Assembly (NCBI GenBank): GCA_029582165.1
Contig: CM055880.1
Span: forward strand, 6,014,001 to 6,078,000
DNA length: 64,000 bases
Source of the DNA: Portulaca oleracea
Taxonomy: Eukaryota; Streptophyta; Magnoliopsida; Caryophyllales; Portulacaceae
Direction: 5' to 3'
Positions 34,370 through 45,063 of this stretch are shown here, piece by piece. The notes beneath the pieces were generated by a model that made no database searches, was not told the DNA's origin, and was given only the letters and a program-made list of their open reading frames with translations. The number at the start of each line of letters is the position of its first letter. Positions within the stretch are counted from its first letter, which is position 1. The position numbers and the translations under genes are program-made.

Positions 34370-36751
34370 ATGGAGATCATTCCAAGGTAATCTAATCTTT
34401 GATTTCTTTAGTTCCATTCTATGATTTTTATGCAGTTTTCAGCTTCCAATTTTTTACCTATTTCTCTGCCCCAATGTCTTTCATTTCACACATTTTTCAA
34501 GTTTCCTTAGTTTCTCTCCCAATTTCACTTGCTTGTGCACTAAACTGAAGGGTTTGAAACAGAAGTTGTACTCTATGAAGCATTAATTGAACATGGTGTA
34601 CTTTTTTAAAAAATAATTTCAGGGTGTTTAATTGTACTGCTCATCTCTAGGGTTCCATTTTTTTCTGTGTGAATGAGTGGACAATTGCTGCATTTGGACA
34701 CTGTTAGACAAAATTGTGCTAATACCCACCATCAGAAGTTTTGATTTGCTCTTCAAAGATGAGATTTTGATGTGTTGTTGCTGGGTTTGACCTGCCTCTC
34801 AGTTGGGTAAAGTTAAATTTTAATAGTTTTTTTGGTAACTTTTGGTAAATTTTGATAACTTTTTGTAAATTTATGCTAATATATCAAAAATAATTTTTTT
34901 TTTGTTTTTTAACTTTAGTAATTTTTGGTAAATTTTGGTAAATTTTAGGCAAAAAACTGATAATCTTTGGTAAATTGAAGTTACCCATGAATTTGATAGG
35001 CCCTAATGAAATGGAGAGCAGAAATGTTGTTCATGAGTTGAGGGTTCAAATTAGACAGTTCTAATTTAAGTTCTGTGCTTTTTTTTTTGTCATTTCAGGG
35101 CGAAAAGGGGCCTCCATGAACCCTCTAGTGATAGGATCAGTGACTTGCCCAAGAATGTAATTGATCACATTATTCAATTTTTACCGATCGACGATGCAGC
35201 AAGTATGAGTGTTTTGTCGAAGAAGTGGAGAAGTATCTGGCTGTCACTCCCTCGACTCGTCTTTGATGACGAATTTTCCGGCCCAGTTTACTCTAGATCC
35301 GATGCTTTCAAGTGGTTGAACATCATAAGCAACATACTCTTGCTGCATGAGGGTCCCATTATTGAATTTTTGTTAACTGTTCCAGATCTGCCACGTTCAT
35401 TTCATATTGACATTATCCCATGGCTCTCATTTGTTTTAAGAAATGGTGTTAAAAGCCTTACATTTTACAATGTTGGAGGCCGCCCCTTGAGGTTACCATC
35501 ATGTTTCTTCTCCTCTCCGGGGCTCAAAAATTTAACTCTTGATATATGTATTATTGGCCGTCTTTCATGTTTTACGGGTTTGAGAAACCTTTTGAGCCTT
35601 AACCTATGGGATGTTGTGTTTGAAGCTGATATACTTGAGGAGTTCTTTGCTGCTTGTCCGGTACTAGAGAATTTGAAACTATCGATGTGCACCACTTATG
35701 ACCCCATTATTATCAATTCGCCTAATTTAAGGTCCTACATGTTGATGGCATCTTCCGGTCTATTACTTTCAAGAGTGCATCAAGCCTTGCGTCAGTTACA
35801 TTGGGTTTGAAGAACGAAGATACTATAGAATGGGCAGATTTGATGAACTCTCTTGCTAATTTAGGTAGACTTCGGAGGCTTTCTCTTTATGGGTATGCTT
35901 GTAAGGTGAGTCTAATACATTATTGGTCCTATGTTTTTCTGGTTTTCGAAATTGTGTATCTTACATCTTCATTTTCGTGTTGTTGAAGAGCTTGGCAAAC
36001 TATGGCGTTTCAAGGGTTCTGCCTACAACCTTTAAGCACGTTAAAATTTTCAACCTATCCTGGATTGCCATGAATCATATGAAGGAGTTTATGTGTGCTT
36101 TTGGCGCAATTCAAAGCTGTCCTTATGTGGAGGAACTTATACTTTCGATGAGAGTGCATACGCCCGATGTCAAAGGGCAGGAACTTAACATCCTGGTGAG
36201 TTAATTGAGCACAAGATAAAGAGGGTTTTCTCAGTGAATGAGTCTAAATCGAATGAAGTACTCGTCTAAGTGGTACTTTGTATTGGTGACTGTCATTCAT
36301 TCGTTATTGAAGCTGAATTCGGTGATACCATTAGTCTCACCAAATAATAATCATATGATTAATTATTACAATGATTTTTTAATCCAGGGAAGTGACGAAA
36401 CAAAAAATGTCGATGATGAGTACATATTCAATCATCTACGAAGCATTCATTTAGTGAATGTCCGTGGTCTTGCTTTAGAGATGAAATTGATTTCATATCT
36501 GCTTGCTTCCTCTCCATCACTTGAGAGATTGTCATTCACTTGCGATAACACAGTCGAGGCTCGTGAAGAGTTAAAGTTGCATAGAGAGATGTTGCAGTTT
36601 CGGAGAGCATCGCCCACGGCACAAGTGAAGCAAATTGAATATGTGGGTACCTTTGAATTCTCTGTGTTTGTTGCATGCATTTTGATCCCCAAAGACCTCT
36701 TGCTGATGCTGTGTTTCTATTGTTGAACAGAGCAATGTCTACCCAATCTAA
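34370..36751 (+). pseudogene. F-box/LRR/FBD copy C, one-base frameshift
   Basis: Exons 34370-34386 (MEIIP plus two bases), 35099-35905, 35989-36195, 36388-36642 and 36731-36751 (ending SNVYPI) follow the plan of copy B. The F-box (DRISDLPKNVIDHIIQFLPI), LRRs and FBD-like tail are all present. About position 35726 one base is missing (cctaatttaagg where B has ccgaatcttaagg), so the frame is lost in the LRR part and regained only in another frame (NEDTIEWADLMNSLANLGRL). Exon 2 plus exon 1 is 824 bases, not a multiple of three. A sequencing error cannot be excluded; if it is one, C would be an intact gene. Confidence 0.78.
34801..35006. mobile_element. AT-rich ggtaaattttgg repeat, copy 1, in intron 1 of C
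   Basis: Made of ttggtaaattttggtaa words, opening gggtaaagttaaatttt and closing aaattgaagttacccatgaa, partly inverted ends. It replaces the cctaagtagtgtgg segment that copies A and B have here. Related stretches lie at 36812-36893 and 37950-38142. Confidence 0.6.
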
Positions 36752-37096
36752 TGAAGGTGAAGTTGCCTGCAAACTTGTGATGCGTGTCAACTTCATGAAT
36801 AAAAAGTAGTTGTGTAAAAGTTAAATTTTGGCAAATTTAGGCAAAAAACTGGTAAATTTTGGTAACCTAAAGTTACCCATGAATTTGACAGGCATATTGG
36901 CAGAGTTCCAAGGCACAGATGATGTTGGTGGGAAAGCATGCATTGTTTTGTTCTGAACACTATGTCCTTTTTTCTGGATGTAAACTACATGTATCAATGT
37001 ATCATGTATGTTAAATTGTTAACTGTTCACATCAGCTGATTGCATCTCCGAGATATGGACATAGTTTGGATGAACCGAACTTATCCATGTAAAAAA
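36752..37096. other. 3' flank of copy C with an AT-rich repeat fragment
   Basis: The shared 3' flank is interrupted at about 36812-36893 by a short copy of the ggtaaattttgg repeat, ending gttacccatgaatttgacag. Confidence 0.55.
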
Positions 37097-37109
37097 ATGT
37101 TGGTATTCC

Positions 37110-37353
37110 GTCAATTGGAGCTTGCTTTAGTGGCAAATTTCCCACCCTTCCATCCCCTTCCTCCAGGGTTCGATTCCTGGGGGAAGCATTCCTGTTTATC
37201 AGAATGCGGGAATGCCTTGCATGGAAGGTGTGGGCCCTGTATAGGGCATTGACATCCCCTACCCTCGGTCCGTTATGAGGCTGTTGGGTTAGTTTACCCC
37301 TGAGATAGATGACCCGACGTGATGGACTATTACCCATTGTAAAAAAAAAAAAA
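37110..37353 (+). mobile_element. SINE, tRNA-derived
   Basis: The 244 bp element ends in an A tail (37341-37353). The 13 bp atgttggtattcc lies at 37097-37109 and 37354-37366, and the match extends further if the A run is counted. An A-box-like tagtggcaaa (about 37128) and a B-box ggttcgattcc (about 37168) give the internal RNA polymerase III promoter expected of a tRNA-derived SINE. The rest is GC-richer than its surroundings. Confidence 0.88.
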
Positions 37354-37654
37354 ATGTTGGTATTCCACTATTCCCTAGGTCTTGGAAGGGGCAAGACACT
37401 GAATGTCTATCAAGGCAAGCATGTAAATTCCAGGTATTTCAGGAGACATAAGCTGGGGAAGCAAAGGACTAATACTTTGTGGTTACTTATACAGTTGAAA
37501 AAATTGAATACTGTATGTTGGTTCAAAAGAAAAAAAGTTGAATATTAGATGATGAACCAGACATATACGTACTGTGTTACAAAAATTGGGATTGATTTTA
37601 ACTTTGAGGTGTGATTAGATCACTATTTTTGAGAGGTCGTTGTATCATTGGTCA

Positions 37655-37940
37655 TTCTTTCTACCTTGGTCGCCCCTCTGTCTTGGTGGTGGAAGTTAGA
37701 ACAATGAGAAACGACATCTATGAAGCTCTCTGTATTGGGTTTTCCCCAAAATCATTGTGCAAGGCGATAACAAAATCGTTGTTGATGCGGTTCATGGAGT
37801 TTGCGAGACGCAATGGTCTATTAGGAAGCTTACATTAGACGCTTCCTCAACTTGTGCTCTTTCTCCAAGATTCAACATGTTTTTAAAGAAGCAAATTGGG
37901 TGGTTGATTGACTACCCAAGGCTGGCATTGGTAGTAGGCT
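37655..37940 (+). pseudogene. RNase H fragment
   Basis: Read in changing frames it gives WWKLEQ/VEVRTMRNDIYEALC, then VQGDNKIVVDAVHGVCETQW and VFKEANWVVDWL. These match the pattern of the RNase H domain at the end of plant LINE ORF2 (AE...A, D-N/S-K, and the closing H/N..AD). It is short and frameshifted. It is probably a 3' LINE piece, but no poly(A) or target duplication was found. Confidence 0.6.
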
Positions 37941-37949
37941 AGTAGCAAT

Positions 37950-38142
37950 CTTGACCTAAATTTACTAAAATTTACCAAAACTTAACAAAAATCACCAAAC
38001 TTTAAAAAATAAAAAAAAATAATTTTGATATATGTGTGTAAATTTACCAAAAGTTATTACAATTTACCAAAAATTTAACAAAAGCTACCAAAATTTAACT
38101 TTTACTCAATTGTTTTTTACGCATGAATTTGACAGGCCCTTA
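37950..38142. mobile_element. AT-rich ggtaaattttgg repeat, copy 3
   Basis: Inverse-orientated taccaaaatttaac words, ending gcatgaatttgacaggccc, the same end as at 34985-35003. Confidence 0.55.
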
Positions 38143-38265
38143 TATGGAAAGATAGTTTAGATAGAACTCTTGAGAGAAGGGATGCTGTATTTACTTAAGG
38201 AAAAAAAAAACTATCATACAAAAGCTGAAACTAGTCAATGCCATAATTCAATTTCCAAAAAGAAA

Positions 38266-38815
38266 GGAAAATTGGAAAAAAATAATCCAAACTTTGACAA
38301 TATATATTGGATGCTCCCGAAGCATGTGCTTCAGATATTTGCGAGTGAACAATCATATGAATTAGAGTGAACAATCATAATAATCAGAGTGAACAACTTT
38401 AATACATATAGGTGAACAATTGTAGAATCTGGAGCACATGTTTCGGAAGCACCTAATAAATTGCAAAACTTTGGGGGTGTCGAAAAAAAATAATCCGAAC
38501 TTGTAACTTTGTTATGTATGAGCTGAACTTTAACCTCTATTATTTTTAGCATCCACCACTTAGTTAAACTCTTCTGAAAAATTACATAGTGGTGACGATA
38601 TAATACTTGAAACTTTTGGGCGCTCAAAAGCAAGTTAAAAGTATGCTCCGTATGTAATATCGCCACAATTACGTCATTTTTCGGAGGAGTTTCAATTAGT
38701 GGTGGATGCTAAAAATAATAGGATTTAAAGTTTAGCTCATTCCTAACAAAATTGTAAGTTCGGATTATTTTTTTCCAATACCCCAAAGTTTAGATTATTT
38801 TTCTTTCAATTTGCC
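38266..38815. mobile_element. Foldback element, family 4, hosting a hAT-like MITE
   Basis: Inverted arms of about 130 bp: ggaaaattggaaaaaaataa, ataatccgaacttgtaact and attatttttagcatccacca on the left, their complements on the right up to 38815. The left arm is split by the MITE at 38297-38465. Flanks are A-rich and no reliable target duplication was seen. Confidence 0.75.
38297..38465. mobile_element. hAT-like MITE with GTGAACAAT repeats, copy 3
   Basis: The 169 bp element has inverted ends acaatatatattggatgct and aggcaccta-type aataaattgca (about 30 bp arms with cgaagcatgtgcttcag). The 8 bp aaactttg lies at 38289-38296 and 38466-38473. Four gtgaacaa words lie inside. It is nested in the left arm of the foldback element. 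Confidence 0.83.
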
Positions 38816-38953
38816 AAAGAAAAAAAAAAAAAAAACTCACCTTAGGTCCTTAAAATGGCTCCATCTCAAAGATGTCTGAACTTCAGACTGCAGAGTTGAG
38901 AGAGGTGGCTCTCCCCAACTTGAATTGCAGGGAGGACAACAGTACTGCATATC

Positions 38954-41382
38954 ATGGAGATCATTCCAAGGTATTCATTCTCACCTCCCTCTTCTTTGTT
39001 TCCATTCTATGTTTTATATGCTTTCTTCACCTTCCAATTCTTACCCTTTTCAAGTTTCCTCCTTTTCTCTCTCAATTCCACTTACTACCCAACCCAAAAA
39101 TAAATTCTTTCCAAGAGAAGTTATACTGCATTAAACTGAACATGATATTATAATTTCAAGGTGTTTAAATTGTACTGCTCATCTCTAGGGTTCCACATGT
39201 TTTATATGCTTCTTTCATCTGCATATTTGGACACAAAATTATGGTAATACCCACCATCATAACTTTCAATTTGCTCAACAATGATAAGTTTTTGATGTGT
39301 TGCTGCTGGGTTTGCTCTGACCCTCAGTAGGCTAAGGCCCTGTTCTTTTATGCGGTATTTTGCGGAATGGTGTGGTGAGGTGTGGTGGAATTGTGGCGGG
39401 TATGGTGGAATTGTGGTGGGTTATTGGTATGTGGGGTAGGTGAGGAGAGAGGATGTAAAAAGTAGAGGAGAAAAGTGAGGAGAGAGAAAAGTAATAATTT
39501 GCAGGGAATTTGTGGCGGGTTGTGGCACACTGCGGTAGGCTGGCCTACTGCAGTTTGCCAACCACAGAAAAGAACAGGGTCTAAGTAGTCTGGTGACTGA
39601 TTAACTAATGAAGTGGAGGGTCTCCATGAACCTTCTAATGATAGGATCAGTGCTAATTTAAGTTCTGTGTCTTTTTTTTTTCATTTCAGGGCAAAAAGGG
39701 GTCTCCATGAACCCTCTTAATGATAGGATCAGTGACTTGCCCAAGAATGTAATTGATCACATTGTTCGGTTTTTACCGATCGTGGATGCTGCAAGGATGA
39801 GTGCTTTATCGAAAACATGGAGAAGTAATTGGTTGTCACTACCTCGACTCGTTTTCGATTACAAAATTGCTGGCCCCATAAACTCTGATCGTGATGCTCT
39901 CAAGTGGTTCAACCTCATAAGCAACATACTCTTCCTTCATCAGGGTCCCATTATTGAATTTTCTCTAACTATTCCAAATCTACCACTTTCATCTGATGTT
40001 GACATTATCCCATGGCTTTCATTTGTTGTAAGGAATGGTGTAAAAAGCCTTGCATTTTATAGTGTTAATGAGGGACTCTACTTTAGGTTGCCATCGTGTT
40101 TCTTCTCCTCTCCTGTGCTCCAAAGTTTAACTCTTCGGTATTGTATTATTGGCTGTCTTTCATGTTTTAGGGGTTTGAGAAACATTTTGAGCATTGACTT
40201 ATGTGAAGTTGAGTTTGAGCCTGGTGTATTTGAGGAGTTCTTTGCTGCTTGTCCGATACTTGAGAAGTTGACACTATCATCGTGCACCACTGTTGACCCC
40301 ATTATTATCAATTCACCTAATCTTAAAGTCCTGCGTGTTGATGACATCTTCCAGTCTATTAGTTTTAAGAATGCCTCAAGCCTTGTGTCGGTTACACTGT
40401 TTCTAGGCATTGAAGATACTGTCGAATGGGCTGATATCATGAACTCTCTTTCTAATTTGTGTAGACTTCAGACGCTTACTCTTTATGGGTGCGTTTGTGA
40501 GGTGAGTCTAATATTGATCTTTTTTTTTTTTTTTGGTTTCCAAAATTGTGTATCTTACATCTTCATTTTCGTGCTATTGAAGATCTTGGCAAACTATGGC
40601 TTTTCAAGGATTCTGCCAACAACCTTTAAGCACCTTAAAATCCTCAAATTATGCGACGTTGGGGTGAATCATAAAGAGTTTTTGTTTGCTATTGGCATGA
40701 TTCAAAGCTGTCCTTATGTGGAGGAACTTGTGCTTATGATGAGACTGCTGTCAAAGGAAGTCAACGAGGAGGAACTTAAGATACCGGTGAGTTAACTGAG
40801 CACACAAAGATGGTTTGAGTGAAGGAGTCCAAGTCAAATGTAGTACATGTCTAAGTGGTAATGTCATTTATTCGTTATTGAAGCTGAATTTGCTGATGAG
40901 GTTGGTTACTATTTTCTTTGGAATGAATAATCTCATGAGGTTGGTTACTTTTCTTTGCTAACTGTCATTGTCAACTGTAAACAGAGCATACTGCTGCTCC
41001 TCAATACTTTGAGGAGGATTACTGGTCTACGGTGACCTGATTTGATCCAATCGTCTGATACTCTGATTATTACACTGATTTTTTCATCCAGGGAAACGAC
41101 GAAACCAACAATGACGATGATGGGTATACATTCAATCATCTGCGGAACATTCATTTAATATTTGTCCGATGTTTTGCTTTAGAGATGAGACTGATTTCAT
41201 ATTTGCTTGCTTCTTCTCCATCACTTGAGCTACTGTCATTCACTTGTTGTAATCTTGAGGCTCGTGAAGAGTTACAGTTGCTTAGGCAGATGTTGCAGTT
41301 TCAGAGAGCATCTCCTAGGGCACAAGTCAAGCAAATTGATGTTGATTCTGCTTGTAGACTTTTAATCAAGGGAAGCGAATAG
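38954..41382 (+). CDS. F-box/LRR/FBD-like protein, copy D, frame altered at the start
   Basis: Exons 38954-38970, 39690-40501, 40583-40786 and 41092-41382. One extra T (ccctcttaat where B has ccctctaat) puts the micro-exon ATG out of frame, giving only a 15-codon reading frame. The in-frame ATG at 39707 (MNPLNDRISDLPKNVIDHIV) opens a 429-codon product with a complete F-box, LRRs and FBD-like tail ending LLIKGSE. It may therefore be expressed by leaky scanning, or be newly disabled. Intron 2 is 81 bases and open in frame. Intron 1 holds a Tourist MITE and a partial copy of the exon 2 start at about 39614-39652. Confidence 0.65.
39336..39581. mobile_element. Tourist-like MITE, copy 4, in intron 1 of copy D
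   Basis: The 246 bp element has ends ggccctgttctttta and aaaagaacagggtc, with TAA at 39333-39335 and 39582-39584. Copy A has the empty site agtagcctaagtagtgtgg near 25270. Confidence 0.92.
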
Positions 41383-41880
41383 TTAAGGCTACTAATTGGC
41401 AGGTTTCCAAGGCAAAGATGAAGTTGGTGGGAAAGGTTGCAATGTTTTGTTCTGAACAATATCTAACTTTTTTTTCCTGGACTGTATGACATGTGCCGGT
41501 ACCATGTAGTTAACCTGAGTTGATTGCATATCTACCTCTTCTTGAGTTAAATAATTTGGAAGAGACTCAGAGAATTTGTTCTCTTTCAGAGAGGAAGATT
41601 TTTGGTTTGGAACCTGATCGAAACGGAGCTTTTTGACCCAAATTGAGTTGGGTTTGTGTTGGAAAGATCAAAGATCCAGGACCAATGCACCAATTACTGG
41701 GTCGAAGGAGGGTTTTCAAGTTTGGTTTTAATGGTTTTGGATGTGTTTCTTCTGCCTGTGAATGATATATTTAGAGATGTGATACAGTGACAAACTGAGT
41801 GTTGGGATAAAATTGCCATCCAGAATAGTTAAAAATGTCATTGGTATACATTGACAAACTGAGTGTTAGGATAAACTGAG
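41383..41880. other. 3' flank of copy D
   Basis: Shared with 27098-27590 after copy A. A short stretch around ttgacaaactgagtgttrgg is repeated at 41791 and 41850. Confidence 0.55.
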
Positions 41881-42062
41881 GCTGCTCCATCGAGCTGAAG
41901 TTGATTGCATATCTGTTGGCTCTATCCCCATCTCTTGAGAGAATGTCTTTTGCTTGTGATCACGGTACCATGGACTCGAGGCTGGTACATAATTACAATT
42001 GTACAGACAAATGCTACATTCTCAAAGAGCATCGCTCAAGACAGGCATTACTTCCATATATA
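41881..42062 (+). pseudogene. FBD-like tail fragment of another F-box copy
   Basis: Reads ELKLIAYLLALSPSLERMSFACDHGTMDSRL, matching the last exon of the array genes (LEMKLISYLLASSPSLERLSFTCDNTVEAREEL), with a few more decayed residues. No other exon is nearby. It is a relic of a sixth, more diverged unit. Confidence 0.7.
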
Positions 42063-42147
42063 TTTCGAGTCCAAGCGGCTGTGATTAAAATGGTTTGGCA
42101 TGCATTACTTCTACGGTGGTTCCTAAAATTTTTTCTTCTTTTCTCCT

Positions 42148-42800
42148 TTGTAGGGCTGGCAATGAGTCGAGTCAAGCCGAGCTCGAGCCTGGCAAGCTCG
42201 AGGCTTGGTTCGTGAGCTATTGTATTGTAGGCTTGGCTCAACCCGTGAGCTTGGCGAGCCTGAAAAGTGAGGCTCGTGGCTTGGCTCGCCAAGGTCCGCG
42301 AGCTCTCAAGAGCTTTAACGAGCCAATACTTGTTCATTGTCATTCTATTTTGTTAACCTACAAAGTGATAATAAAGGGTATCTCTTAAAATAGAAAATAG
42401 TAAAAGAAAAATAGCACTTATAACAAAGTCAAATAAAGATATAAGATTGAAAGTTAATTAATTCAAAATAACAATTATAGGATATAAAATAAAGTAATTT
42501 TATAGCAATAATGAAAATAATTTATGATTGTGATTTACAACACATAAAAAAGAACTATCAAAAGCTCATGTTCAAATTAAGTGAATAAAGTAAATTTGTT
42601 TTGGAATTTAGATTATCAAGCCTAACATATTTCGTCCAATTTTCATTCTCACGAGCTTTACGAGCTGAGCTTCCTTGGGTTTGGCTTGGCTCATTTCTGT
42701 GAAGACACTGAGCCGGAGCTACTCGAGCTTATTGCGAGCCGAGCTTATCAAGCTTCCCGCTCAGCTAGCTCGCGAGGGTTCACAAGCCGACACTCTTTTG
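42148..42800. mobile_element. hAT-like element fragment with GAGCTCG repeats
   Basis: Starts tagggctggcaatgagtcga, a hAT-like terminus, and is rich in gagctcgagcc, cttggctc and gcgagc words at both ends around an AT-rich centre. The right terminus was not found, so the limits are approximate. Confidence 0.5.
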
Positions 42801-43583
42801 AGTTTGCTTGTGTTTTGTCATTGGATTGAAAATTAATGGTATCTTTTCAGGGCCTCATAAGCTGTTACTTGACTCTACTGTTTTTGCTGGGGCTCGAAAT
42901 GTATTATCAGTATATATGTTGTCTTTGTTCTTTTATATGGTATATTGGTATCATAACGCATCTACCACAATTTACCAAATTAACCACAAACCATCACATA
43001 TTAAAGGGTGTCACACCCTTGACCCGCCATTTTCCTGAAAAAGGAAAAGAGGTTACCCCTCCCCCAAGAATAATGATTCTATAAAAGGAGAAGGGTAATC
43101 CCAATTTTCCTAAATAACCTTTGAAGGAAGTGTGTGATTGGGTTGAAATACCCTTTTCCTCTTTACCCTCATCCTCTCGTTCTTGAATCATCAGTTTAGA
43201 ACCGATCACATTTATCACACATACATTTCCCAAACATGATTCGATCACGATCAGACAAACTAGCATCCATACCCCTTGTTCACTGCCTGGACTGATTTGG
43301 AGGTTATCCTCATTGGAGACTTGATCGTCCGTGTCCCTCGGAGTTCCGCGTGGAGGACCCCATTCGGGGATTCAGTTGTAGTCCCTCGAAGTTCTTCTAG
43401 GAGGATGTCTCACCGACGTTTCAATCATCCAGGGGCATTTTAGTCGGAGTTTTGGGCATGTAAAATCGTCACCTCTATAATTTGTCTTTTCCGAGTTTGG
43501 GTAGATTGGTGTAGTCACAATGGTTGTGACTACTTACGCCCCTAATTTTGTAGCCTAGATAGTATTCATGACCACATAAAACC
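42801..43583. other. LTR-like sequence
   Basis: From about 43007 (tgtcacacccttgacc) it looks like an LTR: a TATA-like ctataaaaggag at 43079 and then a GC-richer leader. No matching end or target duplication was found. About 42920-43005 resembles a broken Tourist copy (ttgttcttttatatgg). Confidence 0.4.
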
Positions 43584-43873
43584 TGTAATGCCCCGGCCCC
43601 TCCCAGGCCACGAACATTTCTAAGAACTGCTTCAAAGATCACTGACTGACCCCGCAAATCACCGCGAGTCTTTCCAGAGTGTTTCGTCCTCGTTCACACG
43701 CTGTCTGGGAAAACTTCCCAGGAGGTCACACATCCTGAGACTACTCCCAATCGAGCATGCTTAATTGAGGAGTTCCAACGGATGAGCTACCTTAAAAGAA
43801 GGTGCACCTTGGTGATATAAGTAGTTATTTCAATCCTCTTAAGCTACACTTAACAATAAACCGGGGTGTTACA
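43584..43873 (-). mobile_element. Cassandra solo LTR with 5S rRNA-like promoter
   Basis: The 290 bp element has ends tgtaatgccccgg and ccggggtgttaca and a perfect 5 bp duplication aaacc (43579-43583, 43874-43878). On the minus strand its middle closely follows the 3' two thirds of plant 5S rRNA (ccgttggaactcc, ttaagcatgct, ggatgtgtgacctcctggga). That combination defines Cassandra, a terminal-repeat retrotransposon in miniature whose LTR carries a 5S-type RNA polymerase III promoter. Only one LTR remains. Confidence 0.9.
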
Positions 43874-44285
43874 AAACCCATCGAGAGCAACTGTCCCACC
43901 TCACCCCAATTCTACATTGGAGGTTGACGGTTTCACTGTGGAGAATAGTAGTGATGATGATGAGCTTGAGTGTTATGATGCTAAGGGTTTTGAATTTGAT
44001 GATGTTGGGTGTGATTTTGAGGGTTATAGGCTAGAATCTCCTATATCTTAGGAAGAACTGGCTAGAGGAGAGGATGAAGAGTCAGATGATGGCGGTGGTG
44101 ATGATGAATACTCATTGGGTCGTCCAGATGTTGATGATAAGGAATTTAAGTATCATATGTTGGATTTGAAATTGAAATTCCACAATACTAAAGCCAAGTC
44201 ACATCATCCAGTACCAAAGAGAAAACCAAAGGCAAAAGGAAAGTGTACGTGAAGGATGTGGTTGATGAAGATGATGATATGAAAA

Positions 44286-44722
44286 TGTGAAATAATGGAC
44301 TTGAGGCCAATTCAACCCCCAAAAGCAACTTTTGGGGGTTGAATTGGGCTCAAGTCCATTATTTCACATGGTATCAGAGTCAGGGTCATTGATGTTGGGG
44401 CCGCGCCCGCAGTTGTCTGCGCCTCGTGGTGAGGGGGGCGTGTTGAGTTGTCCCACATCGGCTTTTGACACCCATATTGTGGTGTTTATAATGACTTAGG
44501 TGCCTCAACCATGGACTTAAGCCCAATTCAACCCCAAAAGCTAGCTTAGGAAGTTGAGGCATCCAAGCCATTATGAACACCACAATATGGGTGTCAAAGG
44601 CCGATGTGGGACAACTCAACACGCCCCCCTCACCACGAGGCGCAGACAACTGCGGGCGCGGCCCCAACATCAATGACCCTTAGCTTTTGGGGTTGAATTG
44701 GGCTTAAGTCCATTGTTTCACA
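44286..44722. mobile_element. Palindromic TRIM-like element
   Basis: The 437 bp element is flanked by gaaaa (44281-44285, 44723-44727) with ends tgtgaaataatggactt and aagtccattgtttcaca. The first 84 bases form a near-perfect hairpin. Then comes tggtatcagag, a Met-tRNA primer site, and two inverted arms of about 120 bp (44387-44505 and 44570-44690) sharing ttggggccgcgcccgcagtt and tgttgagttgtcccacatcg. It looks like a short-LTR TRIM rearranged head to head. Confidence 0.8.
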
Positions 44723-45063
44723 GAAAATGAGACCGATGATCCTAAGCATTGCATTTACCTACTTGAAGACATAAGAAAATCATTAATGAAAAGAATGTTT
44801 AACAAGAGATCTATAGAAAGGTCTCTCGAATAATGAAATATGCCCTAGGATCAAGGTTGTCTTGGAAAAAAAGAGAGTTTGCTCAATATCATAAAACCAC
44901 TCCTTCAACCACCGACTATTTCCAGGCAGATGATGTGATGAACCAGCTGTTGTTTGACATGTTCGCTAGGAGTTGCATTTGTAGGAAGTGTGATCTAAAA
45001 TAGATCCCATGTCACCATGCCATACCTATTGTAGGCTTCTGAAAAGTGGATGTTGATACCTAC

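Noticed and set aside
37110..37200. Possible tRNA gene (ggttcgattcc with an A-box-like motif)
   Set aside because: No acceptor stem or cloverleaf pairing; A tail and target duplication show it is a SINE.
43690..43800. Possible functional 5S rRNA gene on the minus strand
   Set aside because: Incomplete and altered 5S sequence inside TG...CA ends with a 5 bp duplication; it is a Cassandra LTR.
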